Assembly (NCBI RefSeq): GCF_003412465.1
Contig: NZ_QTJV01000004.1
Location: 496,001-560,000, forward strand
Direction: 5' to 3'
Length of the DNA stretch: 64,000 nt
Source of the DNA: Chitinophaga silvisoli
Lineage (GTDB): Bacteria; Bacteroidota; Bacteroidia; Chitinophagales; Chitinophagaceae
Shown here piece after piece: positions 17,513 to 26,893 of the stretch; position 1 is the first letter of the stretch, and every line of letters begins with the position of its first letter. The notes under the pieces were generated by a model that was given only the letters and a program-made list of their open reading frames with translations, had not been told where the DNA came from and made no database searches. The translations under genes were made by a program, and so were the position numbers.

Positions 17513-17571
17513 AAAAAGCACATAAATACAACACCACTCAATTAACAATACTTATAACCAGGTTCTTTAAC

Positions 17572-17676
17572 TCAGCTGTTTTTTATGATGGTAAAGCATC
17601 CGTATTTATCACCTCTAGCCCAACTTATAAACATCGAATACGTTTCATCGCAGCTCGGACATTTGTGCGAAACCTT
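17572..17676 (-). other. In-frame extension of the upstream gene past its TAG stop, with a CxxC pair
   Basis: Directly after the TAG of the gene at 17677-18354 the same frame stays open for 34 codons (KVSHKCPSCDETYSMFISWA...) to a TGA. It encodes a CPSC pair and one later Cys, like half of a zinc ribbon. There is no in-frame ATG at its start. It could be the decayed tail of a once longer protein or a readthrough extension. It may also be chance. Confidence 0.3.
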
Positions 17677-18354
17677 CTAATCGGTATCTCCATACAGCTG
17701 CCTTAAAGCCCGTAGGTCGTTTTCATCCCTTGCCCTATTTATTGCCTTTGCTTTATTCGTACTGTTATATTTACATAAATCATTATATTTTTCATCAATG
17801 GCCTCACTTGCCTCATAAATCATAAGTAACCGCGAGGCATCATTCATCGAGAGAAAGGATTTTATGGCCAGATTAATAGCCTTTAGATTCTGCGCACTTT
17901 GAGATAAGATTCCGTCGTACACTTCTCCCATATGAATAATTTCATCTGGTGTAAAATGATTATCGTTCCTAAAAAGATTGTAGGCCTCTTTGTATTCGTT
18001 GACCATATCGACTTGTTTTTGAATGATAATCCTGATCTCCTGATAATAAGCGATCAGGCTCTTTACCTTCACCAACTCATCATAGTAGGTCTGGTACAGA
18101 TCTTTTTGTTTGTTAACCCAACCCGATATTTCATTCAGCTTTGCCTTTGACAACGCATTTTCCACCACTTTCTGTGCATTCTGAAGACCAATAGTTTTGT
18201 TTTGTAATCGTTGCACTTGTAAATCTATCGCCTTGATAATTTTCTTGGCTGCTGCTTTCACTACTACCCAAACAATAGCATGCGTTTTTTGAGTTGGCGT
18301 TACTGTAAACAAAGCACACAAAAACAAGCCAATCAATATAGATTTTTTCATCAC
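17677..18354 (-). CDS. TraI-like / VirB5-like secreted conjugation protein
   Basis: 225 residues with a signal peptide (ending THAIVW). The mature part is a long helical rod: KIIKAIDLQVQRLQNKTIGLQNAQKVVENALSKAKLNEISGWVNKQKDLYQTYYDEL is typical of the VirB5/TraI-type pilus-tip proteins in Bacteroidota operons. It ends LRQLYGDTD. It precedes the two shorter TraI paralogues on the same strand, with a gap of about 160 bases that contains the open extension after its TAG stop. Confidence 0.78.
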   Translation of the reverse strand: MMKKSILIGLFLCALFTVTPTQKTHAIVWVVVKAAAKKIIKAIDLQVQRLQNKTIGLQNAQKVVENALSKAKLNEISGWVNKQKDLYQTYYDELVKVKSLIAYYQEIRIIIQKQVDMVNEYKEAYNLFRNDNHFTPDEIIHMGEVYDGILSQSAQNLKAINLAIKSFLSMNDASRLLMIYEASEAIDEKYNDLCKYNSTNKAKAINRARDENDLRALRQLYGDTD

Positions 18355-18362
18355 AACAGATT

Positions 18363-18992
18363 TTATTTAAAAAACCGAAAAAAAGGTTTTTTCCCGTGGG
18401 AATCTAGTCGGCCATATAGTTCTGTAATCGCTTTATCAACCGGATAATAAGCTACACCGTCAGAAAAGTCAACATTAATAAGTAAGTCTTTGGGAAGTAC
18501 AGTAAAAACATCGCGAGTTAAGTAAAAAGATCCCAGCATAGGTAACGGCAGATAATTCAACGCCAGGTAAATACCTACTAGTCTTTCGTTGTTTGATGGG
18601 GAGGATATTATCCAAACCAGTTTTTCTATTACGGAATAAAGTTTGTTCCAAGCATCCAAACGGGAGCGGGCATCACTTGAATACCGCTCGTTCCAGGGAA
18701 GTTGGTTTAAGTCTTCTTCCAGATCTTTAATAGAGACTGAGCCTACATAAACCTGATCGAAATCCTTATTAATTAATAATGCCGCCGTGTAGCTATCCAG
18801 ATGATAGTTTTCAGAAGCATCCTTTTTAAAATCAATTTTAAAATGGAAATTGGCTTTATCCTCTCTTTTCCTGCAATACAAGGAGAAAGTAGGCAGCTTC
18901 TTGGAGGCCATTAATTCAATTTCCTGTATAGGCAACAGTGCATCAAATCCCAATGCCACCATCATCGATTTTGCGAAATAAGTATCACTCAT
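18363..18992 (-). CDS. Transfer-operon protein of unknown function
   Basis: 209 residues, soluble, no signal peptide, between traG and the TraI-like genes. It opens MSDTYFAKSMMVALGFDALL and has two phenylalanine- and charge-rich beta stretches (FHFKIDFKKDASENYHLDSY). The C-terminus ends basic and aromatic (KKPFFRFFK). No family was recognised. It starts 17 bases after the traG stop, so it is expressed with the channel ATPase. Confidence 0.65.
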   Translation of the reverse strand: MSDTYFAKSMMVALGFDALLPIQEIELMASKKLPTFSLYCRKREDKANFHFKIDFKKDASENYHLDSYTAALLINKDFDQVYVGSVSIKDLEEDLNQLPWNERYSSDARSRLDAWNKLYSVIEKLVWIISSPSNNERLVGIYLALNYLPLPMLGSFYLTRDVFTVLPKDLLINVDFSDGVAYYPVDKAITELYGRLDSHGKKPFFRFFK

Positions 18993-19009
18993 ACCATCTA
19001 TTTTTAAGG

Positions 19010-21535
19010 TTATGCCGCTCTCACTATTGCCTGAATGCCTTTTTCCATGCTTCCATGAATGGCGGCGAGTTGTTGTACTTTTGTTTTTTCTGTTTGTTCT
19101 GTAGTGTAGGTGTAATATTCCTGCGGAGAAACTTCTGTTCTGTACACCTTGCTTACCGTTCCTCCGAGGCTAATAAAGACTTCTTTGTATTTTCTGCCTT
19201 GTTCATTAGCCTTATTCATACTGAGAATAAGTGCTTTTTCCTTATCCGACAATCCTAATAGCTCTTGAATCTGGTCAAACTTATTTTGATATTTACTCTG
19301 ATCCAGGAGAATTTTTGTATCGCTATTGTTTATGATAGCTTGCTTCACTATAGGGCTGGCGATCATGTCGTCAGCTTCCTGGGAAACGACGATTGCTTCC
19401 CCATAAAACTTGCGAACGGTTTTGTAGAGGTATTTAATGTATTCTGCAAATCCCTCTTTCATAAGCGCCTTCCAGGCTTCTTCTATTAGGATAACTTTCC
19501 GGATGCCTTTCAGCTTGCGCATTTTATTAATATAGAGCTGCATCACCGTGATCGTGGCAGCTGTAAACAGGACCTGATTATCCTTAATATTATCCAACTC
19601 AAAGACTATAAACCGCTGCTCCAATAAGTTTAAATTTTCGGTAGCATTCAACAGGTAGTCAAATTCTCCCCCAACATAATAGGGTTTCATGACAAACAGG
19701 AAATTGTTAATATCGAAATCTCGTTGGTGTACTTTTTCTGCTTCTAAAATAGCAGCATAGTCATCCCGGAAAAATTCGTAGAAAGTATTGAAACATGGAA
19801 ACACTGTTGCATTAGCATCCAAATAGACATAATAAGCTGTCAGCGCATTAGATAGTGCTACATATTCACTGCGTTTAAAGATTTCCGTATCTTTCTTCCA
19901 AAGCGCTAACAAAAGCGTTTTGATACTTTCCTTTTTCTCGGTGTCTAATGTATCGCCTACCGAAATGTAGAACGGATTAAACCTAATCGGGTTCTTTTCT
20001 TCATAGGTAAAATAATAGCCATTTACCAGAGAGCATAAGCCTGAATAGGAATGTCCGACATCTATAATAACCACATGCGCCCCCTGTTCATAGCAAGAAC
20101 GCATATAGGCATTAGTAAAGAAGCTCTTTCCAGAACCGCTAGGGCCCAAGATTACACGATTGAGATTTTGGATTACTCCATTGGCACGCGGAGCCAGGTC
20201 CAGGTCTACAAATAGTGGCTTACCTGTTATTCTATCTGCCAGACGGATACCTACGGGAGCGATCGAAGTCTCTGCCGAACTCTCCTGATTAAAGAAACAA
20301 ATTGCCTGTTCCGAAAAAGTAGAGAATGTTTCATTCATTGGAAGGTCTGCAGCATTACCTGGCATTCCTGCCCAAAACAATTGCGGTGCACCTTTGATTT
20401 CCAAGCTGGGAACCACATTCATTTGTGTAAGTGACGTGGCTACCTTGTTGCGAAGATCCTTTACCTCCCCAGCGTCGTCTGACCATGCGAGAATATTGAA
20501 ATGCGCACGGACGAACTGCCGCTGCTCACTAATGGCCTCGTTGAGGAAATCATTAGCCGCATCCCGACTAATACTATTCTCTCTAGAATAGTTCGATAAT
20601 GACTGCATACGCCTTCGTTTCGCCTCTAACTGCTTTGTCTCCTTAAGCGGGTCTTGGATAACAACATATTGGTTATAGATATGATTGCAACTTAAAAGCT
20701 GCCCTACAGGGGAGGCGAATCCAACAAAGAATTTAGTTTTGTCAGTCGAGTACTTTTCGTTTTGTATTTTAGGACTGCAAACAGATGGAAGGTTTTCCAC
20801 ATCACCAAGGGTGTAAAGCTGGCAGTGGTTCTCCCCAATTCTTAAATCTGGTTTGAATGTGATGTCTTTTATTTCTGGCGCTTTACCACCTGGAGCTAGG
20901 AATAAATACCTTTCTAACACTCCTGCCTTTCTTTCATCACCTATATAATCTGCTGTAGATAGCTTACTGGATCGGATTACACCACTAGCTGTTATTAATT
21001 TCTCAAATTGCCCGGCCTTGTCCAGAAAATGCTGATAAATAGCTGGATTTAGTGCTTGCGGTGGTACAAAAGAGTTTCGCAATAAGTTTGAAAGCACCGA
21101 GCTTGCCGGTCTCCTTCCTTTTGCCGGTAGTGTTAACATAAGGTAACAACTATGATCTAAGTAAGGCCGTTCATGAAAGTATTTCTCACTGGCATAACTC
21201 AGAAAGGTATGATCCTCTTTATTAAAGTTACCTTTGTAAGCCATATCTACATACCAATCTTGTTTATGCAAAATGGTACCGATCGGCAGAATACGCATCG
21301 CCTTCACCCAAGCATGATGAATAGCATCTAATTCCTCCGGGCTTAATGTAAAAATTTCGGGAAGGTGTAACTGGAAAGCAATCGTTATGTCGCCATTTTT
21401 GCTAACAACAGCATCATTTTCAACTTTATAAATCGGGATTATACTTTCCAGCTTCTTTGAAGTATCAGTCGGCGGCTTAATTTGTAGCACTACGGTTGTC
21501 ACTACAACAAGGACTAAAGCTAACACTACGATCAT
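19010..21535 (-). CDS. traG: TraG, VirB4-type conjugation ATPase
   Basis: 841 residues. After a hydrophobic start (MIVVLALVLVVVTTVVLQIK) comes the VirB4-like N-terminal domain and then the motor domain. Walker A is GPSGSGKSFFTN at about residue 462; Walker B is RKVILIEEAWKALM at about 680. EAIVVSQEADD and LDQSKYQNKFDQIQELLGLS follow, all characteristic of the TraG ATPase of CTnDOT-type elements. It powers assembly and transport through the channel. The frame overlaps the end of traF by 59 bases, so the true start may be slightly internal, but the hydrophobic start supports the assignment. Confidence 0.93.
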   Translation of the reverse strand: MIVVLALVLVVVTTVVLQIKPPTDTSKKLESIIPIYKVENDAVVSKNGDITIAFQLHLPEIFTLSPEELDAIHHAWVKAMRILPIGTILHKQDWYVDMAYKGNFNKEDHTFLSYASEKYFHERPYLDHSCYLMLTLPAKGRRPASSVLSNLLRNSFVPPQALNPAIYQHFLDKAGQFEKLITASGVIRSSKLSTADYIGDERKAGVLERYLFLAPGGKAPEIKDITFKPDLRIGENHCQLYTLGDVENLPSVCSPKIQNEKYSTDKTKFFVGFASPVGQLLSCNHIYNQYVVIQDPLKETKQLEAKRRRMQSLSNYSRENSISRDAANDFLNEAISEQRQFVRAHFNILAWSDDAGEVKDLRNKVATSLTQMNVVPSLEIKGAPQLFWAGMPGNAADLPMNETFSTFSEQAICFFNQESSAETSIAPVGIRLADRITGKPLFVDLDLAPRANGVIQNLNRVILGPSGSGKSFFTNAYMRSCYEQGAHVVIIDVGHSYSGLCSLVNGYYFTYEEKNPIRFNPFYISVGDTLDTEKKESIKTLLLALWKKDTEIFKRSEYVALSNALTAYYVYLDANATVFPCFNTFYEFFRDDYAAILEAEKVHQRDFDINNFLFVMKPYYVGGEFDYLLNATENLNLLEQRFIVFELDNIKDNQVLFTAATITVMQLYINKMRKLKGIRKVILIEEAWKALMKEGFAEYIKYLYKTVRKFYGEAIVVSQEADDMIASPIVKQAIINNSDTKILLDQSKYQNKFDQIQELLGLSDKEKALILSMNKANEQGRKYKEVFISLGGTVSKVYRTEVSPQEYYTYTTEQTEKTKVQQLAAIHGSMEKGIQAIVRAA

Positions 21536-21860
21536 TATTTATCGCATTTTCGGTTAATTGGAAAAATAGTTTCCTGGAAGAGGATAAAATTGCAGAAGGC
21601 ACCCGGCGGTAAGCCATGGCTTTCATCAATCCATGTTCACCATACTTTTTAGAAGCCTGACTTACCCATGTAAACAACAAGAAACCCAAAACACCCACAG
21701 CTGGCAATAAAATAAAGCCGGGCGCTCCTGCAAGATGGCTTATGACGTAAATCATCAGTAAGACGATCACACCTATTGTCAGATAAATAAGATACTGCGC
21801 TTTGATACCTTTAACTTCCAGTGGCTTATTGACACCTTTATTGATCTGGTATATTTTCAT
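21477..21860 (-). CDS. traF: Conjugative transposon protein TraF (DUF4133)
   Basis: 127 residues from the ATG at 21860 (MKIYQINKGVNKPLEVKGIK), a typical TraF opening; the upstream extension is not credible. Two adjacent membrane helices (AQYLIYLTIGVIVLLMIYVI and GFILLPAVGVLGFLLFTWVS) are followed by the SKKYGEHGLMKAMAYRRVPS motif of DUF4133. This is the VirB3-like partner of TraG and sits next to it, as expected. The last 59 bases overlap traG. Confidence 0.9.
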   Translation of the reverse strand: MKIYQINKGVNKPLEVKGIKAQYLIYLTIGVIVLLMIYVISHLAGAPGFILLPAVGVLGFLLFTWVSQASKKYGEHGLMKAMAYRRVPSAILSSSRKLFFQLTENAINNDRSVSFSPCCSDNRSATN

Positions 21861-22112
21861 CTTCTTGTTATTATAATGAAGGAAAAACAGGAACACCCGG
21901 TATTCCAACCACACTGCTTCTTATCAATAGCTGTATGCTTACGTCAGGAGAACAACACGAGATCAACAATCACCGCATACACGCTATAAACCGGGCATTC
22001 CTGTTTTGTATTATTGGGTACTTGCCGCAGCCTAACCGGCTGTTAGTTTCTGAATGCTCTAATTGCTAAACAGTAAAATAGTCCGGCCCTTTTCCCCAAT
22101 TTTTTGACAGCC

Positions 22113-22457
22113 TTACACTTTATAAAAGGCTTTTAATATGGTAGCAACCACGACTAGAAAGATACATGCACCAAACCATGAGCTTGCTACCTTTGATGTA
22201 TCCTGATCACCAGCAGACCATTTATTATATACCTTCACGGCACCGACAATTCCTACCAGCGCACCTATGGCATACATCAGATTTACAGCGTATGGAAAAT
22301 ATCCTTTAATAGTTGCTTCAGCTGCTTGCAGGCCTTGCTCTCCCTGGGCCGCGGCCTTTAAGGTTACTACCATAGCGGCAAGCAGTAACAACATTATTTT
22401 CTTTTCTGAAAAGACATGACCCTTCACACGAACCCATGCACTACAAAGTCGTTTCAT
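22113..22457 (-). CDS. traE: Conjugative transposon protein TraE (DUF4134)
   Basis: 114 residues with a basic start, an N-terminal hydrophobic segment ending KAAAQ (likely signal cleavage) and two membrane helices. The stretch YAVNLMYAIGALVGIVGAVKVYNKWSAGDQDTSKVASSWFGACIFL is the DUF4134 signature of TraE. It is the VirB2-like, pilin-type membrane subunit of the channel. It is separated from traF by about 250 bases with no credible gene. The A-I-N-type pilin motif is replaced here by GAL...GAV. Confidence 0.88.
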   Translation of the reverse strand: MKRLCSAWVRVKGHVFSEKKIMLLLLAAMVVTLKAAAQGEQGLQAAEATIKGYFPYAVNLMYAIGALVGIVGAVKVYNKWSAGDQDTSKVASSWFGACIFLVVVATILKAFYKV

Positions 22458-22500
22458 TACAATATGTATTTAGAATTAAAAAAGCTCAGAATTGAAGCAA

Positions 22501-23025
22501 TTAGGCAGTGGGAATCAATGCCTCGGCTTCTTCAAGAGTAAGCTGCAAACGTGCAATTTCAACAGCTTTACGGATAATCACATTAGCTAGCATGCTTCGA
22601 TAAGGTGGGAGATGTAATACAGGAGCTGACGCTATTTCCTGTGTAATTTCCGCAAATACTTTTTCCTTGTCAAAATCATGACCTGCGTTTTCAAGCAAGA
22701 TTTCAATATTATCAACGACTAAGGACATGGCATCCAGTGCTCGTTCTTCCGGCCCTGGCTCAAATAGAAATCCGGGTTTTGCTGTTTGTTGAGAATTAGA
22801 CAATGCAGGTTCTAGTATATTTTCTACTTCAGGAGGCTGTTCGTTATCACCAAATTCATCCTGTGTTTCGATATGCCAGATGCGTTTTTTGTTTGATGGA
22901 GTGGGCGGCGGCCCACTCTTCCATAACACTTTACCAAACCTCACCATCACATAACCGTAATACACAACCGCCGCACCACCCAACAAAGTGACATACTGGC
23001 CCCAACTCATTATCCCTGCTAGCAT
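22501..23025 (-). CDS. First gene of the tra operon, membrane protein (traD position)
   Basis: 174 residues from the ATG at 23025 (MLAGIMSWGQYVTLLGGAAV), or slightly later at 23010; a start at 23061 is also open. One membrane helix (YVTLLGGAAVVYYGYVMVRF) is followed by a Pro-rich linker and a helical C-terminal domain with many acidic residues (LEEAEALIPTA). It occupies the traD position of CTnDOT-type operons, but the sequence alone does not prove identity. It is the first gene downstream of the shared 21-bp operator-like motif at 23104. Confidence 0.7.
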   Translation of the reverse strand: MLAGIMSWGQYVTLLGGAAVVYYGYVMVRFGKVLWKSGPPPTPSNKKRIWHIETQDEFGDNEQPPEVENILEPALSNSQQTAKPGFLFEPGPEERALDAMSLVVDNIEILLENAGHDFDKEKVFAEITQEIASAPVLHLPPYRSMLANVIIRKAVEIARLQLTLEEAEALIPTA

Positions 23026-23103
23026 CACTATTTTATTTTGTGTTATTAATATGTTTATCAATTATTACAACACAAACATACGATCAATGGAAGGGGGCTT
23101 TTA

Positions 23104-23124
23104 TACACCAGATATACACCTGTA
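23104..23124 (-). promoter_or_regulatory. 21-bp operator-like motif upstream of the tra operon
   Basis: TACACC-N9-CCTGTA at 23104-23124, about 80 bases upstream of the first tra gene. It matches the motifs at 28953-28973 and 46825-46845 in arm sequence, in the nine-base spacer and in the inner ATACA. The last arm here is CCTGTA instead of GGTGTA. A common regulator binding site is inferred. Confidence 0.5.
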
Positions 23125-23134
23125 CAATTTTTTT

Positions 23135-23579
23135 TACCGAGGATTATCCAACAAAGCAAGCTACCTGGATAAAGAAAAAGTACTTTACTATTCAAAAGGG
23201 ACAAGACTGGGTGTTCTTCGGAAAAGAGGTTACTTCCAAAGGAATTAGAGATGTATATCTTAAATAAGATTCATATGGTTCCTATTAAAAGGCATATTAA
23301 AGTAAAAGGGAACTTCACTGATAACCCGGTACTAAAAGAATATTGGGAGAAAAGGCGGTATGCATTGACAAAAATAGGTTCACAGAAGAAGGTTACCGGA
23401 AAATCGCTGAAAAGCAGAACTACTGGTGTCCAGTTTATTTAGGATTATTAAATGGCTATGAAGCAGATATTTTAGAAAGAATGATTCTATCAGCAGGTCC
23501 GGTAATAGACAAAGGTGCAGATGCTCCCAAACTTAACCATATAAGCTGTTTTGCAAGAAACCGAAAACATATTGCATAA
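23135..23579 (+). pseudogene. 3' part of a group II intron maturase with HNH domain, frameshifted
   Basis: Across three frames the plus strand reads ...QATWIKKKYFTIQKGQDWVF FGKEV..., IKRHIKVKGNFTDNPVLKEY WEKRR, then EEGYRKIAEKQNYWCPVYLG...ILERMILSAG...NHISCFARNRKHIA. This is the order of the X/maturase end and the HNH domain of group II intron-encoded proteins (PIxRHVKVKG, WCPVC, HHIxPxSxGG, CHRxH). Two of the HNH Cys/His positions are changed. The stop at 23577 is 15 bases before domain V, as in true introns. The 5' part of the intron is missing. Confidence 0.75.
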
Positions 23580-23594
23580 AAGTTACTGAGGCTT

Positions 23595-23674
23595 GAGCCA
23601 CTTGAGAGGAAACTATCATGGTTGGTTCTTAGGGGAGAGGGTGAAGGTGACATCCGCCCTCTTACCTGACTTAT
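23595..23674 (+). ncRNA. Group II intron domains V and VI (3' end of the intron)
   Basis: Positions 23595-23628 form a 34-nt domain V: GAGCC at the base pairs with GGTTC, the tip is a GAAA tetraloop, and the catalytic AGC triad is intact. Domain VI follows (TTAGGGGAGAGGGTG... CCGCCCTCTTACCT), with an unpaired A near the 3' base as branch candidate. The intron ends near 23674 (GACTTAT). The 5' domains are gone, so it cannot splice. Confidence 0.75.
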
Positions 23675-23675
23675 A

Positions 23676-23934
23676 TCCAAAGATCTTGACCACTAGGCAT
23701 ATGAAAATAATGTACCCTTGGACTTCCCAAGGTTAGGAAAACCTACTGACAATGCATTTATAGAGTCATTTAATGGAAGTTTTAGAGATGAATGCCTAAA
23801 TATGAACTGGTTCCTTTCACTGGAAGATGCAATTGCCAAAATCAAATATTTGACATATGAAAAACTACTTTAGACCATATAGCTCACTGAATTATCCTAC
23901 ACTGGCTGAAGTGGTGAAAATGTACAAAATTTAA
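23676..23934 (+). pseudogene. IS3-family transposase C-terminal fragment
   Basis: The frame from 23676 reads SKDLDH-stop-AYENNVPLDFP...KPTDNAFIESFNGSFRDECLN, the typical end of IS3-type OrfB with the catalytic Glu in FIESFNG. A TAG replaces the Trp of DxWAYEN. After a frameshift near 23873 it continues FRPYSSLNYPTLAEVVKMYK and a stop at 23934. It begins exactly where the group II intron ends, so the intron had inserted into this transposase gene. The 5' exon is missing and the element is dead. Confidence 0.8.
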
Positions 23935-24081
23935 CTTCCGAAATTCTAATAATCCTTGGACTCAAATATCCGAGAACCTCAAGGCAACAGTGATATTAAA
24001 TTAGTGTGTAAAAAAGTATATTAAATTTAATTAATTTTTAAATAAAATTATACCTTCATGGGGAGTTTTTAATAAAAGATC

Positions 24082-24648
24082 ATGTTATATCAATTCCATA
24101 TTTCCTTAACTGATAGCGATCCGTTGATTTGGAGAAGAATTATTGTCCCGGTAGACCTTAACTTATATCAATTTCATTTGGCGATTCAGGGTGCATTTGG
24201 TTGGGAAAATTGCCATTTGTTTCTATTTTCTAAATCTGGTTTTTCTGATAAGGTCTGTTATGGAATTCCAGGGGATGATATCAATGATGGAAATATTATT
24301 GAGGCTAAAGATGTAATGGTGAGCCAGGTAATTAAGAAAGAAGGACAGAAATATTGTTATATATATGATTTTGGGGATAAATGGTATCATCAGGTCATTT
24401 TGGAGAAAATTGAAAAAGATATTATAGATTTTCCCTATTGTCTGGATGGTAGTGGAGCGTGTCCTCCGGAAGATATTGGTGGTTTGTCGGGTTATTATTA
24501 TATGTTGGAGATATTGAGTAAGAGAAGTCATCCGGAAAAGGCTATGTATAAAGAAATGTTGGGGATTGGTACTGGTAAAAAGTGGGATCCGGGAGAATGT
24601 AATATAAAGGAGATAAATAAGCGATTGGTACTTTTAGATAGGGGGTAG
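24082..24648 (+). CDS. pRiA4b ORF-3-like protein
   Basis: 188 residues starting MLYQFHISLTDSDPLIWRRI, the standard opening of the plasmid pRiA4b ORF-3 family (IS1096 TnpR-like fold). Family landmarks are FHLAIQGAFGWENCHLFLF, YIYDFGDKWYHQVILEKI and CPPEDIGG near the C-terminus. These proteins occur in plasmids, ICEs and IS elements. Their role is not settled. It is the only intact plus-strand gene among the mostly minus-strand transfer genes and lies just after the IS3 remnant, suggesting it arrived with mobile DNA. Confidence 0.88.
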   Translation: MLYQFHISLTDSDPLIWRRIIVPVDLNLYQFHLAIQGAFGWENCHLFLFSKSGFSDKVCYGIPGDDINDGNIIEAKDVMVSQVIKKEGQKYCYIYDFGDKWYHQVILEKIEKDIIDFPYCLDGSGACPPEDIGGLSGYYYMLEILSKRSHPEKAMYKEMLGIGTGKKWDPGECNIKEINKRLVLLDRG

Positions 24649-24649
24649 T

Positions 24650-24796
24650 ATTTTCGGAACGGTGCCTGGATCACCTCTAATTATTTTATTCGGTTTTAGT
24701 GACATCGGTCATATTGCATTGAACGGCTTCAAGATTTTGTTCATCTTGCTTTCGCTTAATTATATTAAGAAGGATTATATCCTATTTATGAAATAA
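24650..24796 (+). pseudogene. Possible membrane-protein C-terminal fragment
   Basis: A stop-free plus-strand frame reads IFGTVPGSPLIILFGFSDIG...ILFILLSLNYIKKDYILFMK and stops at 24796. It is hydrophobic, with no start codon at its head. It looks like the tail of a membrane protein left after a deletion. No parent family is recognised, and chance is possible. Confidence 0.25.
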
Positions 24797-24827
24797 GCTC
24801 TAGTTAATTGAAATAATTAAACCAATT

Positions 24828-26858
24828 CTACTCAGCCTTACGGCTATTGCGTTGATCAGACTTTACAAAGAGAAGGTGTACTAAATCTGGATCAGATTTT
24901 ATCCTCTCAATTTCACTTTCAATTATTTCAACTACGTCATTCTTTATTCTAATATAGTTATTATCAACTTCATTGACGGATAAGTGCCGGATTATCGGCA
25001 AGGGCTTGTAAGACCTCTCTTCGGTCTTTATTGCTTCATGATCATTTATTATCCGAGAATGGAAATTCTTTAGCTTAACGATCTTCAAAGGATCATCTGC
25101 CACCTGACCTACGAATTCACCAGAACTAAGTGAACTGATACGACTAGGAGGAATTGCCGAATCCATTTGTGTTGATCTACTAATACTAGTATCGTTCCTA
25201 TTTATACTTACACTTTCTCTCTCCTGTACAATCTTACCAATTCGTTCACTTAGCATTTTTGCCGTATCTCCTAACACCTGCCCACTAATGATATTTCCGC
25301 ACACATTCATCAATACCTCTGCCTGCTCCCTAGAATAGTCCTTCTTCATCTGAGAATAATCCTGGATGCAAATCGTATGTGAAACCAGATTACTTCTGCT
25401 CACAGAAACACTATAATCCAATGGTTGGTAAATAGTAGGATATTCATCGAAAACCAGACTGGATTTTAGTTTACCTTTTTGATTAACCTGTTTCAATAAC
25501 CTATTTGTATACAAAGATAAAACTGCGCCATAAGTCTGCGTTTTGGACGGATTATTCCCCATACAGACAATTTTGGGAGCCTCGGGGTTATTTATGTCAA
25601 GCGTAAAATCATTTCCACTAATAACATAATAGAGAGTTGGCGAACTTAATCTAGCTAAGGCAATACGGGCAGACGCAATTTGGCCTTCAAGTTGTTCAAG
25701 CGCTCTATTTAAATAAGCAGAAATAAAACTTTGAATTAAAGATTCACATTCAGGCTCAGTACCTAATACTGGAAAAAGGTCATCGTAATCGGCTTGGATC
25801 AGCTCAATAACATGAGCAAGTGTACAGTACTTACCATCTTGATATTTTCTAAGCCACCATATAACAGCTGTAACAAAAATAACGGCACTTTCAGTGAAAA
25901 ACTCACCACTTTTTTTTATCCACTCCTTGTTGAGCGCTAAAAGAATACTACGAGCGGATTCACTTGCATCAGTAATATCAATCATCTGAGATGGTTCAAG
26001 AGGATTACATCGGTGCGTTCTTTGAAGATCATCGAAATTAATCACATAAAATGAGGGCTTATTTTTATACTTATGCTCGTTCTTTAGGAATGCATTATAT
26101 GCTATTCGTGTGAGGTCATCAAACTTAAAATCATACACAAACATTGTAAAGCCCTTAGCCAAATGTTGTGTAATTACATGTCTGACGATAAAATAGGTCT
26201 TACCAGATCTCTACTACTCCTTTCGCCTGGACCCGGGCGTACCCATAATGAGTAGCGCCCGGAAAGGATTTTGAATGTTAATCCACATTTTACGAATCTT
26301 ACCTTTCAAATTATATTCCCCAGGAAGATTAATACTGTATTCGTTATTAATTAACTCTTCTTGCTGTGGAAAAGTTTCATTTAGTTCATTAAAAATGTCC
26401 TTTTTAAAATTCAGGCTAATCAACCTGGATAGCTTTGCTCCACCAGCGAGCATAAGTAAGTAACCAAGAACCACAACAAAAATGTAGCAAACCGCAATCA
26501 CATTCGGATCTGTATGCAAATAGAAAAATAAGGTAGCCCCAAAATATAAAAATAATCCGGCAGCAATATATGCCAAGATATTCCTAGGTTTTAAATCCTC
26601 TTCTTTCCTGCCATTATTACCGAAAAGAGATAGGATTAAAAGAAATAAGGAGAATAACTTTGTGGACAATGGCTCTTTGACAATACCAGTTTCTCCAATA
26701 TTCAATAAAATCCGTTCAACGATCCCAGCAGACATACCAATGTCAACAAAAAACGAATAGCAAAACACATAAAAATGTAATGCCAACAAAAAGACACTAG
26801 CCTTCCTGACAAAATCAATAATGCCGCGAAGGCCCTGTTCATTTTCACCTGTACTCAT
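24828..26858 (-). pseudogene. mobC: Type IV coupling protein (VirD4/TraG-like), interrupted in its P-loop
   Basis: The region is one 677-codon frame. The first 214 codons encode membrane helices (residues about 20-150) and a start of the motor domain ending ALLIMGTPGS. The last part resumes GKTYFIVRHVITQH...KGFTMFVYDFKFDD and continues through SSLVFDEYPTIY (Walker B) and IVCMGNNPSKTQTYGAVLSL. Between Ser and Gly-Lys-Thr of the Walker A motif lie 24 extra bases (26205-26228) with two consecutive TAG codons. Removing them restores GTPGSGKT and a protein of about 668 residues, the family's usual length. This coupling protein delivers the relaxase-DNA complex to the channel. As it stands it should not be functional. 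Confidence 0.88.
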
Positions 26859-26893
26859 AGATTTGACAATTAGATTTAGGTAAATATTACACT

